Assembly: GCF_022570735.2 (NCBI RefSeq)
Contig: NZ_JANCNS010000002.1
Span: 372,001 to 436,000, forward strand
Origin: Christiangramia oceanisediminis
GTDB taxonomy: Bacteria > Bacteroidota > Bacteroidia > Flavobacteriales > Flavobacteriaceae
Reading direction: 5' to 3'
Length of the DNA stretch: 64,000 nt
Shown here: positions 26,106 through 35,532 of the stretch, in pieces
Layout of the letters: every line of letters begins with the position of its first letter
Numbering within the stretch: position 1 is the stretch's first letter
The notes under the pieces: model-generated
What the model saw: only the letters and a program-made list of their open reading frames with translations
Told to the model about the DNA's origin: nothing
Database searches by the model: none
Position numbers and translations under genes: made by a program

Positions 26106-29100
26106 ATGAACATGAAAATCTCTACTCTCCCAGCGTGGTTTCCACTGGGAAAAAGAAAAAGTATTTTCTTAGGGGTTTGTATTGGCATCATGCTTTTTAG
26201 TATGAGTAGTACAAATGTTTTCGCCTTTAACGCGATGGAAATTACTGACCAGCAAACAGTTTCGGGAACGGTTACTGACCAAAATGCTGTACCGATGCCT
26301 GGCGTGAATGTTTTTATCAAAGGTACCAATACAGGTACTCAAACCGATTTTGATGGAAATTACAGCCTGGACGCACCTCAAGGAGCAACTCTGGTATTTA
26401 GTTACGTAGGCTACCAGACTAATGAGATCGTTGTTGGAGAAAGCAATGTGATCGATGTTAGGCTGGAGGAAGACGCCAGCCAACTTGATGAGATCGTTGT
26501 ATTGGGATATACCCAGCAAACCAGGGCCGACGTGACAGGATCTGTATCCTCTGTAAATCTCGAGGAAGCTACCAAGGCTCCAATTGTAAACGCCGCAGAA
26601 GCGCTTCAGGGTCGGGTTACAGGTGTAACGGTGCAGAATGACGGCTCTCCAGGTGGTACTCCAGTGGTGAGGATTCGTGGTTTTGGTACCAGCAATAACA
26701 ACAACCCTTTATATATTATAGACGGAGTGCAAACAGATGACCCTTCTATCCTGAACAGTTTAAATGCAAGCGATATAGCACAGATGAACGTTCTAAAGGA
26801 TGGTGCCGCTGCTATTTACGGAGCAAGGGCTTCCAACGGGGTGGTTATTATTACTACTAAGGGTGGTAATTATGGAATGACTGGTCCGTCAATTGCAGTA
26901 GATACCTATGCAGGTTTCGCCAGGGCAACCAATTTACCTGGTCTTCTTAACCCGCAACAACATGGAGAAATGATTTTCCAGTCTTTAAGAAATGATGGGG
27001 CAGAGGTAACTCATCCTCAATACGGCAGCGGGCCAGAACCTGTAATCCCCAATATGATCCAGGGAATTCCAGTAGACGTAACCGTGCCTCCAGGAGGAAC
27101 AGACTGGCTGGATGAAATATTTCAAACAGCACCTACCTATAATGCTTCGGTTAGTTTACAGAATGGAAACGAATTTGGTAAATTTCTTCTTTCTGTGAAT
27201 TATCTTAAAAGAGAAGGTATCCAGCTTGAAACAGGTTATCAAAGGGCTGTTACTCGTTTAAACTCTGAATTCAAAATCGGAGACAGATTAAGAGTAGGTA
27301 ATCACCTGAATGTTTCTTTTAGCAATCAACGTTCACAATCTGATGAGGTAAATAATGCCTTAAGACAATCTCCCCTATTGCCGGTTAGAGACGATAACGG
27401 GAATTTTACAGGTACCTATAATGCGGCCGCCGGTTTAAGTAACCCAACCAACCCGGTAGCTAATTTGCTAAGAGCATCAGACAATTATAATAAACAGTTA
27501 AGGGTATTTGGAGACTTATATGCTGTTTTAGAGATCGTAGAAGGGCTAAATGTGAAAACTTCTATCGCCGGAGATCTACAAACCTATGACGGAAGATTCT
27601 TTCTTCCAGTGAACCCTGAACACTCAGAGCCACGTTCAACTAACACTCTAACCGAGCAGGATTCCAATAATTATCAGTGGATCTGGACAAACACCATTAA
27701 TTACGGTGGAAACTTCGGAAATCATAGCGTAGATGCAGTGGCAGGTATTGAGTCGTTGTCTAACAGAGGGAAAGGAAAAGGAATATCTCGTAATGGATAT
27801 TTGTTTGAAGATGAAGATTTTTATCTTCTTACCAATGGTTCAGGAGACCCGATTATCGACTATGCCTTCGATCAAACCAATACACTTTATTCATTATTCG
27901 GAAATGTGAACTATAACTACGCTGGTAGATATTTTTTCTCCGGTACCCTAAGAAGGGATGAGTCTTCAAGATTCAGGGGAGATAACAAAAGCGATGTTTT
28001 TCCATCATTTAGTGTAGGTTGGGTGATTAGTGAGGAAGGATTTTATCCCACTGATGCTTTTGTGAACAGGCTAAAAATCAAAGGATCCTGGGGTGAGGTT
28101 GGTAATCAGTCCTTACCAGTAGGTAACCCTACAATAAACATTTCTAATCTTAACAATCAGGTTGCTGATTACCCATTTAATGGTAATGGTGGTATTACTT
28201 CTGGTGCTGTTCTAAGCCAGGTAGGAAACCCTAACCTGAAATGGGAGACCAGTGTTACCAAAAACATTGGGTTAGATTTAGACATGCTGGACAGTCGTTT
28301 GGAAACCAGAATTGAATTTTATGAAATTACCACTGAAGATCTCATCACACAGGATTTTAGTACGATAAGTACCACCGCGATCGATGCCTCGGCTCCCTGG
28401 GTGAATGTTGGTTCTATTAAGAATACCGGTGTTGATTTTAGCATTGGATACTATAGTGATCCTGTTAAGGATTTTACCTGGAGCGCGAACTTCAATCTGT
28501 CTCACTACAGGAATGAGGTAACCGATCTTATTAGTGAGTTCCAGACCGGAAATGTGGGCTTTAGAGGTGGAGCTATTACCAGAACCGAAGAAGGTAAACC
28601 TTTATCTTATTTCTTCGGTAGAGAGGTTGTAGGGATCTTTAGAACAGAAGAAGAAGTTGCTGCCGCTGCAGACCAGGGTTTTGCTAATCCTGCTGATGGG
28701 GTGGGGCGTTTGCAATATGCCGACATAAACGGAGATGGCGTGATCAATGATGATGATAGAACCGATATTGGTTCTCCTCATCCAGATTATACCTTCGGTC
28801 TTAACCTTACTGCAGCCTATAAAGGCTTTGATATTTCCGCATTTTTTAATGGTTCTCAGGGAAATGATATCTATAACTATCAGAAGTTGTTTACAGATTT
28901 CCCATTGTTCTTTAATGCGAACAGAAGTGACAGGGTGTTAGACTCCTGGACTCCAGAAAATCCAGATGCTTCTATGCCGGCGCTTAGCCAAACGATTAGG
29001 AATGCTGAAACAAATCCAAATTCCTTCTTTGTGGAAGATGGTTCTTTTATAAGATTGAGCAATCTGCAGATTGGATATAATTTTGCTGAAACTATCGTCG

Positions 29101-29306
29101 AAAAATTAAGATTTCAGGACTTGCGAATCTTCGTCCAAGGTACTAACTTGTTCACTATTACCGGTTATGACGGCCTGGATCCTGAAATAGCATCATTTGA
29201 CAGTCTTACTTTAGGAGTAGATGCCGGTGGAGGTATCGGTAACGGTTATCAACCCGTCTACCCGGTTTCTCAGATTTATACATTTGGTATCAATATTAAA
29301 ATCTAA
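26106..29306 (+). CDS. SusC/RagA family TonB-linked outer-membrane transporter
   Basis: 1066 aa. A signal peptide is followed by a CarboxypepD_reg-like domain (VSGTVTDQNAVPMPGVNVFI to about residue 125), a short TonB-box-like stretch (LDEIVVLGY), a plug domain with VTVQNDGSPGGTPVVRIRG and NNPLYIIDGV, and a 22-strand barrel ending in YTFGINIKI. It imports oligomers across the outer membrane with its SusD lid encoded 5 nt downstream. No anti-sigma-interacting STN domain is seen, so regulation is not of the FecIR type. The substrate is probably a sugar or glycoside, given the neighbouring 3-keto-sugar genes. Confidence 0.95.
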   Translation: MNMKISTLPAWFPLGKRKSIFLGVCIGIMLFSMSSTNVFAFNAMEITDQQTVSGTVTDQNAVPMPGVNVFIKGTNTGTQTDFDGNYSLDAPQGATLVFSYVGYQTNEIVVGESNVIDVRLEEDASQLDEIVVLGYTQQTRADVTGSVSSVNLEEATKAPIVNAAEALQGRVTGVTVQNDGSPGGTPVVRIRGFGTSNNNNPLYIIDGVQTDDPSILNSLNASDIAQMNVLKDGAAAIYGARASNGVVIITTKGGNYGMTGPSIAVDTYAGFARATNLPGLLNPQQHGEMIFQSLRNDGAEVTHPQYGSGPEPVIPNMIQGIPVDVTVPPGGTDWLDEIFQTAPTYNASVSLQNGNEFGKFLLSVNYLKREGIQLETGYQRAVTRLNSEFKIGDRLRVGNHLNVSFSNQRSQSDEVNNALRQSPLLPVRDDNGNFTGTYNAAAGLSNPTNPVANLLRASDNYNKQLRVFGDLYAVLEIVEGLNVKTSIAGDLQTYDGRFFLPVNPEHSEPRSTNTLTEQDSNNYQWIWTNTINYGGNFGNHSVDAVAGIESLSNRGKGKGISRNGYLFEDEDFYLLTNGSGDPIIDYAFDQTNTLYSLFGNVNYNYAGRYFFSGTLRRDESSRFRGDNKSDVFPSFSVGWVISEEGFYPTDAFVNRLKIKGSWGEVGNQSLPVGNPTINISNLNNQVADYPFNGNGGITSGAVLSQVGNPNLKWETSVTKNIGLDLDMLDSRLETRIEFYEITTEDLITQDFSTISTTAIDASAPWVNVGSIKNTGVDFSIGYYSDPVKDFTWSANFNLSHYRNEVTDLISEFQTGNVGFRGGAITRTEEGKPLSYFFGREVVGIFRTEEEVAAAADQGFANPADGVGRLQYADINGDGVINDDDRTDIGSPHPDYTFGLNLTAAYKGFDISAFFNGSQGNDIYNYQKLFTDFPLFFNANRSDRVLDSWTPENPDASMPALSQTIRNAETNPNSFFVEDGSFIRLSNLQIGYNFAETIVEKLRFQDLRIFVQGTNLFTITGYDGLDPEIASFDSLTLGVDAGGGIGNGYQPVYPVSQIYTFGINIKI

Positions 29307-29311
29307 TTGAA

Positions 29312-30994
29312 ATGAAAAAGAAGATATTTTATTATTTCCTACCTATACTGGCCTTTATCGCCTGTAGTGAGGAATTTACCGAAACCCCTGCTGTGGGAGC
29401 CTTAAGTGATGAAGCTTTACAGAATCCACAGGGAGTAGACCTATTACTTACAGGAACCTATTCTGCACTTACCGGTGTTGTTAATAATAATGGCGGGAAC
29501 GTATTTGCGGTTGGACCCGATAACTGGTGGTTCGATGTAATGTCAGACGATGCCCATAAGGGAAGTACCGATGGGGATCAGCTGGATCTGTTCCTGTTGG
29601 AGACCTATGCTTTCACCCCTGCTAACCCATATATTTTAGGTAGATGGGAGGCATTATATGCCGGTGTAAACAGGGCAAACTCTGTAATTAGCGTTATTAA
29701 CGGAATTGAGGCTGAAGACTTTTCAGCAAAAGAAGGGGAAGCAAGATTTTTGAGAGCCTATTATAATTTTGAGCTACAAAAAATGTTTGGGAATCCTGCG
29801 TTCATTTCTGTAGAGAACTACGTAAATAGCGAATTTAACCAGCCAAATCCTAGGCCTATCTGGGATCAGGTAGAAGCTGACCTGCAATTCGCAGTGGATA
29901 ATTTACCAGAAATGCAGGCTGAGGCAGGAAGACCAACTTCCTGGACAGCAAAAGCCTTTTTAGGAAAAGCCTATTTATTCCAGGAGAAGTGGCAGGATGC
30001 TTTTAACATCTTACAGGATGTGATCCAAAATGGACCTTACGCATTAAACCAGGAATTCGTTGCGAATTTTACAGCTGCTGGAGAAAACAGTGCTGAATCG
30101 GTTTTCGCGGTTCAGTTTGCAGCCGATGGAGGACAGTCTTTTAATGGAAACGTGGGAGGTACGCTTAACTTCCCGAACGCACTTGGTTTTTGCTGTGGTT
30201 TCTACGTGCCAACCCAGGACCTTGTGAATGCCTACAAGACCGAAAACGGTTTGCCTATGCTGGATACTTATGGTAATACTGATGTTGCGACTGATTACGG
30301 GATAGAAAGTTCAGAGCCATTTACTCCGGAAACCGGCCCGCTGGATCCAAGATTGGATTATACAGTAGGAAGACGTGGTATAGAGTATAATGGTTATGGT
30401 GTACATCCGGGAAAGGAATGGATACGTAACAGTTTTGCAGATATTTCTGGTCCATATCTTCCAAAGAAGAATGTATACCAGGCTGGGGAAGATGTAAACA
30501 AAGGAACCGGTGCCTGGGGTCAGCAACATTCCGGAATCAATTACAACGTGATGAGATTTTCAGGAGTATTATTGATGGCTGCTGAAGCTGCTGCTGAACT
30601 TGGTAACCTTGATACTGCGCTGGACTATGTTAACAGGGTTCGGGAAAGAGCCATGAACATGACAGTGGTGATGGCTGAAGATGGTTCACCTGCAGCAAAT
30701 TATAATATTGAATTATACGATTCTTTTCCAGACCAGGAATTTGCTATCAAAGCAGTACGCTTTGAAAGGAGGCTTGAACTTGCCATGGAAGGTCACCGAT
30801 ACTTTGACCTTGCAAGATGGGGAGCAGATTACATGGGTAATGTAATCGAGGAATATGTTGATAATGAAACATCAACCATTCCTAACTTTGGTCCAAAAAC
30901 TTCTCCATGGCGACCATATATGGTGATCATGCCTATTCCAACTACCGCTATTGACCTTTCCGGAGGAATTTTAGAGCAGAATCCTGGATACTAA
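29312..30994 (+). CDS. RagB/SusD family nutrient-uptake outer-membrane lipoprotein
   Basis: 560 aa. The lipobox FIAC (C18) is followed by TPR-like helical segments (EARFLRAYYNFELQKMFG, TAKAFLGKAYLFQEKW) and the C-terminal SusD signature FERRLELAMEGHRYFDLARWG. It forms the substrate-binding lid on the SusC transporter encoded 5 nt upstream. A Cys-Cys pair occurs in GFCCGFYV around residue 295. The family length is usual. A long hairpin follows the gene and separates it from the FG-GAP gene. Confidence 0.95.
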   Translation: MKKKIFYYFLPILAFIACSEEFTETPAVGALSDEALQNPQGVDLLLTGTYSALTGVVNNNGGNVFAVGPDNWWFDVMSDDAHKGSTDGDQLDLFLLETYAFTPANPYILGRWEALYAGVNRANSVISVINGIEAEDFSAKEGEARFLRAYYNFELQKMFGNPAFISVENYVNSEFNQPNPRPIWDQVEADLQFAVDNLPEMQAEAGRPTSWTAKAFLGKAYLFQEKWQDAFNILQDVIQNGPYALNQEFVANFTAAGENSAESVFAVQFAADGGQSFNGNVGGTLNFPNALGFCCGFYVPTQDLVNAYKTENGLPMLDTYGNTDVATDYGIESSEPFTPETGPLDPRLDYTVGRRGIEYNGYGVHPGKEWIRNSFADISGPYLPKKNVYQAGEDVNKGTGAWGQQHSGINYNVMRFSGVLLMAAEAAAELGNLDTALDYVNRVRERAMNMTVVMAEDGSPAANYNIELYDSFPDQEFAIKAVRFERRLELAMEGHRYFDLARWGADYMGNVIEEYVDNETSTIPNFGPKTSPWRPYMVIMPIPTTAIDLSGGILEQNPGY

Positions 30995-31036
30995 TTCAGC
31001 GAATTAGAGAGTAGAATACCATAATTAAAAACTAAC

Positions 31037-31090
31037 CAAGAGCTGGCTTAAATAGATCAAATGATCTATTTTGGCGGGCTCTTGATTTTA
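31037..31090 (+). terminator. Long two-part hairpin after susD (terminator or attenuator)
   Basis: An outer stem CAAGAGC (31037-31043) pairs with GCTCTTG (31078-31084), and an inner stem AAATAGATC pairs with GATCTATTT, followed by ATTTTAT. The T-tract is interrupted, so partial read-through into the downstream FG-GAP gene is likely. Confidence 0.7.
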
Positions 31091-31125
31091 TAGGAGATAT
31101 TGCATTAAACATTCATTTCAACTTT

Positions 31126-34100
31126 ATGAATAAGCAGATAAGCAGATTAATGAAGAAAAATCTTTTCCTGGGACTTATTGGTTCCCTCCTAAGCCTGGGC
31201 GCTTGTGTAACCGATGTGAAGGAACAACAAGAGGAAAAGAACTTTACCCGGCTGAATGCGGAACAAACCGGTATCGATTTCAAAAACATACTGGAAGAGA
31301 ACGACAGTATAAATTATTTTAGTTATTCCTATCTGTACATGGGTGGAGGAATTGCTGCGGGTGACGTCAATAATGACGGGCTTATCGATTTGTTCTTTAC
31401 TGGCAATATGGTGCCTAATCGGCTGTACCTTAACAAAGGTGATATGAAATTTGAAGATGTTACAGAGAAGGCAGGCCTTCAAGGTGATAACAGGTGGTTT
31501 ACAGGAGTTACCATGGTTGATATTAATAATGACGGTTATCTGGATATTTATGTATCTGCTTCCGGAAAATTCGAACCCAGGGAAAATTTATTATATGTTA
31601 ATAATACCGATGGTACATTTACCGAAATGGCTGAAGAATACGGGATTGCAGATAAGGGACACAGCGTGCAGGCAACCTTTTTCGATTACGATTTGGATGG
31701 GGATTTAGATCTTTATGTAGCTAATTACCCGCCTACGAATTTCGATGCACCTAACGGATATTATCTTTATAAGATGCAGAACGTTAAGGATACGGAAACC
31801 GATAACCTGTATCGTAACGATGGAGGGAAATTCACTAAGGTTACCGATGAGGCCGGGCTTAGATCCTTCGGACTCTCTCTAAGCGCTACTATTGGAGATC
31901 TTAATAATGACGGCTGGCCAGATATCTATGTATCCAATGACTTCAGCATGCCAGACTATATGTGGATGAATAATCAGGATGGTACTTTTACCGATATTAT
32001 AAAGGATGCCACCAGCCAAACCTCTTTCTACGGTATGGGGGTTGATATAGCCGATTATAATAATGATGGTTTGCTTGATATTCTTCAGGTAGATATGGCG
32101 GCCAAAAATAATCGTCGTGCAAAAGCAAATATGGCAAGTATGAATCCCGATCTGTTCTGGGGAACTGTGAATTCAGGATTTCATTACCAGTATATGTATA
32201 ATTCCCTGCAAACCAGTGCGGGTAACCTTAAGGGTGAAAAACCATTCTTTAGCAACCTGGCCAACCAGGCAGGAATTCAGGCAACAGACTGGAGCTGGGC
32301 ACCTTTATTTGCCGATCTGGATAATGATGGTTGGAAAGATGTTTATATTTCAAACGGTACCAGGAGGGAGATCAACAATAAGGATTATTTCAATAAGATC
32401 AAAAAATTGCCAACTAATAAGGATAGCCTTCTAGCCAGGTCTCTTCAAATTCCTTCTGAAAAAATAGATAATTTCGTTTACCGAAATAAAGGTGATTTGG
32501 GCTTTGAACGAGTGAACGAGAACTGGGGAATAAGCTATAAAGGCTTTTCAAATGGTGCTGTATATGTAGACCTGGATAACGACGGTGACCTTGAGATCGT
32601 AACCAATAATATAGATGATGAAGCCAGTGTTTTTGTTAACAACAATATTGCAAATAACCACTACCTGGCTTTCGATTTCAACGGGCCGGAAAAAAATCCT
32701 GATGGGATTGGTGCCAGGGTCTATTTAAAAAACGGGGAGAAAGCCCAGATGCAGGAACTTCAACTTACCAGGGGTTTCCAGTCTTCGGTTGCGCCCAGAA
32801 TGCATTTTGGACTTGGGCCTAATGAGAGCGTCGAGGAGGTACGCGTGGTATGGCCAGATCAAAAGGAACAGCTATTCAAAGATATGGTCGCAGATCAGCT
32901 GGTAACTATAAATTATGCCGATGCCAGGGAGTTGCAACCAAATAAGATCGAAACTCCTGAAAAACCAATGTTTTCGCAGGTTACAGCTGCCGATCTAAAT
33001 CTGGATTACGAGCACAGGGAAAATATCTATAATGACTTCGATAAGGAGGTACTGCTTCCGCATAAAACCTCCATGTTTGGGCCTGGTCTTGCGGTTGGCG
33101 ATCTCAACGGTGATGGCCTTGATGATGTGTTCGTAGGAGCTGCCTCGCAGTATGCTCCAGGAGTCTACTTTCAAACTAATGCAGGTAATTTTGTAAGAAA
33201 GGAATTCAGTGACCTCACCAATGATAAAATGCATGAAGATCTTGGAGCCCTCATTTTTGACGCAGATGGAGATGGAGATAACGACCTGTATGTAGTGAGT
33301 GGTGGTAATGAGTTCGATAAGAATTCAAATATGTTACAAGACCGACTGTATATTAACGAAAATGGTGAATTCAGGCGCTCTAAGGAAGCTTTGCCAGAAA
33401 TGATCACCAGTGGATCTAATGTTTATGCCTATGATTACGATAAAGATGGTGATCTGGATCTGTTCGTGGGAGGTAGACTGGTTCCTGGAAATTATCCTGC
33501 CCCTGCCAGTAGTTATTTGCTTGAAAATCGGTCTCAACCCGGAAATCCGAAATTTGTAGATGTTACTTCCAAGGTTGCGCCTGGCTTCCAGGATCTTGGG
33601 CTTGTTACCAGTGCGACCTGGACAGATTTCGACCAGGACGGCTGGACAGATCTGGTAATTGCTGGTGAATGGATGCCTATTAGGGTGTTTAAGAATAATG
33701 GCGGTAGCTTTATAGAGGTTTCAGAACAGCTTGGACTAGGTGATACCACAGGTTGGTGGTTCAGTATCGAGGCAGGTGATTTTGATAATGACGGAGATAT
33801 GGACTTTATAGTAGGAAACCTTGGCATGAACTATAAGTATAAAGCCAGTGAAGATGCGAGTTTTGATATCTATTATTATGATTTTGATGGAAACAGGCAA
33901 AAGGATATCGTTTTAAGCTATTTTAATGATGGTGAAAAATTTCCTGTTCGAGGAAGAGAATGTTCTTCACAACAAATGCCCGGAATCAAAAAGAAATTTG
34001 AAGACTACAATTCTTACGCAAATGCCAATCTTGAGGATATATATACAACCGACTATCTTGAGAATGCATTGCATTACAAGGTTCAATCATTTGCAAGTGT

Positions 34101-34500
34101 TTATATAGAAAATACCGAAAACGGATTTGTGCTTCATCAACTCCCTCCGGAAGCTCAGATCTCACCGATCAATAGTATTCTCACCCAGGATTTTGATGGA
34201 GACGGAAATCTGGATGTATTGATCGCCGGGAATCTGTATGCTTCTGAAGTAGAAACCCCACGTGCCGATGCCGGTATTGGATTGTTGCTTAAAGGCGATG
34301 GCGAAGGGAATTTTAAAGCCGTAGAGGCAAGGAACAGTGGTTTCTTTGTTCCGGGAGATGTTAAGGATATGGCCACTCTTACGACTTCAAAGGCTACCTA
34401 TATTCTTGCAGCGAGGAATAGTGATAACCTGCTGTTGATTAAGATCAATGAGACAGAACAGGCAGAAGAAGTTCTGGCAGTGATGGAAAAACAACCTTAG
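31126..34500 (+). CDS. FG-GAP/VCBS repeat, ASPIC/UnbV-domain lipoprotein (CRTAC1-like)
   Basis: 1124 aa. A signal peptide ends in lipobox LGAC; an ATG at 31150 would give a tidier signal (MKKNLFLGLIG) and may be the true start. At least ten calcium-binding FG-GAP loops of the form DxNxDGxxD are spread over residues 70-430 and 640-1040, building beta-propellers. An ASPIC/UnbV domain lies near residues 525-600 (GIGARVYLKNGEKAQ, RMHFGLGPNE). Such proteins commonly follow SusCD in marine Bacteroidota; a role in surface glycan or ligand capture is likely but unproven. It is co-oriented with susCD behind a leaky-looking hairpin. Confidence 0.92.
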   Translation: MNKQISRLMKKNLFLGLIGSLLSLGACVTDVKEQQEEKNFTRLNAEQTGIDFKNILEENDSINYFSYSYLYMGGGIAAGDVNNDGLIDLFFTGNMVPNRLYLNKGDMKFEDVTEKAGLQGDNRWFTGVTMVDINNDGYLDIYVSASGKFEPRENLLYVNNTDGTFTEMAEEYGIADKGHSVQATFFDYDLDGDLDLYVANYPPTNFDAPNGYYLYKMQNVKDTETDNLYRNDGGKFTKVTDEAGLRSFGLSLSATIGDLNNDGWPDIYVSNDFSMPDYMWMNNQDGTFTDIIKDATSQTSFYGMGVDIADYNNDGLLDILQVDMAAKNNRRAKANMASMNPDLFWGTVNSGFHYQYMYNSLQTSAGNLKGEKPFFSNLANQAGIQATDWSWAPLFADLDNDGWKDVYISNGTRREINNKDYFNKIKKLPTNKDSLLARSLQIPSEKIDNFVYRNKGDLGFERVNENWGISYKGFSNGAVYVDLDNDGDLEIVTNNIDDEASVFVNNNIANNHYLAFDFNGPEKNPDGIGARVYLKNGEKAQMQELQLTRGFQSSVAPRMHFGLGPNESVEEVRVVWPDQKEQLFKDMVADQLVTINYADARELQPNKIETPEKPMFSQVTAADLNLDYEHRENIYNDFDKEVLLPHKTSMFGPGLAVGDLNGDGLDDVFVGAASQYAPGVYFQTNAGNFVRKEFSDLTNDKMHEDLGALIFDADGDGDNDLYVVSGGNEFDKNSNMLQDRLYINENGEFRRSKEALPEMITSGSNVYAYDYDKDGDLDLFVGGRLVPGNYPAPASSYLLENRSQPGNPKFVDVTSKVAPGFQDLGLVTSATWTDFDQDGWTDLVIAGEWMPIRVFKNNGGSFIEVSEQLGLGDTTGWWFSIEAGDFDNDGDMDFIVGNLGMNYKYKASEDASFDIYYYDFDGNRQKDIVLSYFNDGEKFPVRGRECSSQQMPGIKKKFEDYNSYANANLEDIYTTDYLENALHYKVQSFASVYIENTENGFVLHQLPPEAQISPINSILTQDFDGDGNLDVLIAGNLYASEVETPRADAGIGLLLKGDGEGNFKAVEARNSGFFVPGDVKDMATLTTSKATYILAARNSDNLLLIKINETEQAEEVLAVMEKQP

Positions 34501-34527
34501 AAAGGCAGATTTCAGAAATAATACTAA

Positions 34528-34585
34528 AAACAGCCAGTCAAGATTGAAAACCTACCTGGAGTTTTCGGTCTACTGGCTGTTTTTG
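34528..34585 (+). terminator. Long-stem terminator after the FG-GAP gene
   Basis: AAACAGCCAGT (34528-34538) pairs with ACTGGCTGTTT (34572-34582), with an inner pairing of GAAAAC and GTTTTC, and ends in Ts. Confidence 0.8.
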
Positions 34586-34620
34586 TAAGAATAATGTTTG
34601 GATTGGTACTGTTAGTTTTC

Positions 34621-35496
34621 CTAAGCGGGAACCGCAATCTTCAATTTTTCCGGAAGGATACTAATCTTTATTTCAGTTTCTTCTCCAATGTATTCACCAT
34701 CAATCTGGAAGGAAACCGGTTTTTTGCAAATTACTTTAGCAGATTTGGTTTGAATGATCTCCAGGAATTCGGGGTCTAAATTGGTTTCATTTCTAAGGGT
34801 TTTTAATACTTCACCAAGGCTTATTCGTTTAAATATAAGAATCTCGAAAAGTCCGTCATCTGGTCTTCCTATTGGATTTACATTGGCACCAGTACCATAT
34901 TTATTAGCATTGGCAATTCCAAGCAGAGCTGCCTGGGCTTCCCGGTCTTCACCCTTTGACTGTATCTCGAACTCGAAAGGATATCCGCTTTTAATAAGCG
35001 TAGGAATGGACTGGATGAGATATCCCAGCTTACCCCTGAAATTAGAGTTTTCGTAATTTTTTATCAATTCTGCATTGATCCCTAGATCACTCATGTGTAA
35101 ACAAATAGTATCATTTAAACTTAAGATGTCATAATTGATAAAATTGTCACCCATTGCTATTTTGACCTGTTGATTGAGTTCGTCTGGAAGCTCGAGGTTT
35201 AAAGCAAGACCATTAGCCGAACCGGCCGGAATAATTCCCATTGGCAGATCATATTTCCTGATGGTTTCAGCAACCAGGTTAATGGTCCCGTCTCCTCCTG
35301 CAACAAGTACACGACCTATTTCATGAACATCGAGAAATTTTCTTATTTTCTCGATATCATTTTCCCCTGTAGTTCTGTAAAGATGAAAATCTGCGTTTCT
35401 TCTTTGAACCTCTTCTTTTACTTTATTGATGATTCTTTGCTTGTCTATATCTCCTGAAATGGGATTTACAATCAATAAAACTTCCTTAAAATTCAT
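34621..35496 (-). CDS. Diacylglycerol kinase family lipid kinase (DagK/YegS-like)
   Basis: 291 aa. DAGKc domain: LIVNPISGDIDKQ at the N-terminus, nucleotide-binding VAGGDGTINLVAE (GGDGT 67-71) and GIIPAGSANGLALNL, followed by the beta-sandwich C-terminal domain. It should phosphorylate diacylglycerol or a related lipid with ATP. It is divergent from an App1-type phosphatidate phosphatase with only 36 nt between the starts, which would give the opposite reaction from a shared promoter region. Confidence 0.92.
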   Translation of the reverse strand: MNFKEVLLIVNPISGDIDKQRIINKVKEEVQRRNADFHLYRTTGENDIEKIRKFLDVHEIGRVLVAGGDGTINLVAETIRKYDLPMGIIPAGSANGLALNLELPDELNQQVKIAMGDNFINYDILSLNDTICLHMSDLGINAELIKNYENSNFRGKLGYLIQSIPTLIKSGYPFEFEIQSKGEDREAQAALLGIANANKYGTGANVNPIGRPDDGLFEILIFKRISLGEVLKTLRNETNLDPEFLEIIQTKSAKVICKKPVSFQIDGEYIGEETEIKISILPEKLKIAVPA

Positions 35497-35532
35497 GTAA
35501 GCCTGTTTAAGAATCGGTCTAAAATACTTATT

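Noticed and set aside
31126-34500. Apparent DNA repeats rich in GATGG/GATAATGA
   Set aside because: They encode the DxNxDG calcium loops of FG-GAP repeats and are explained at the protein level.
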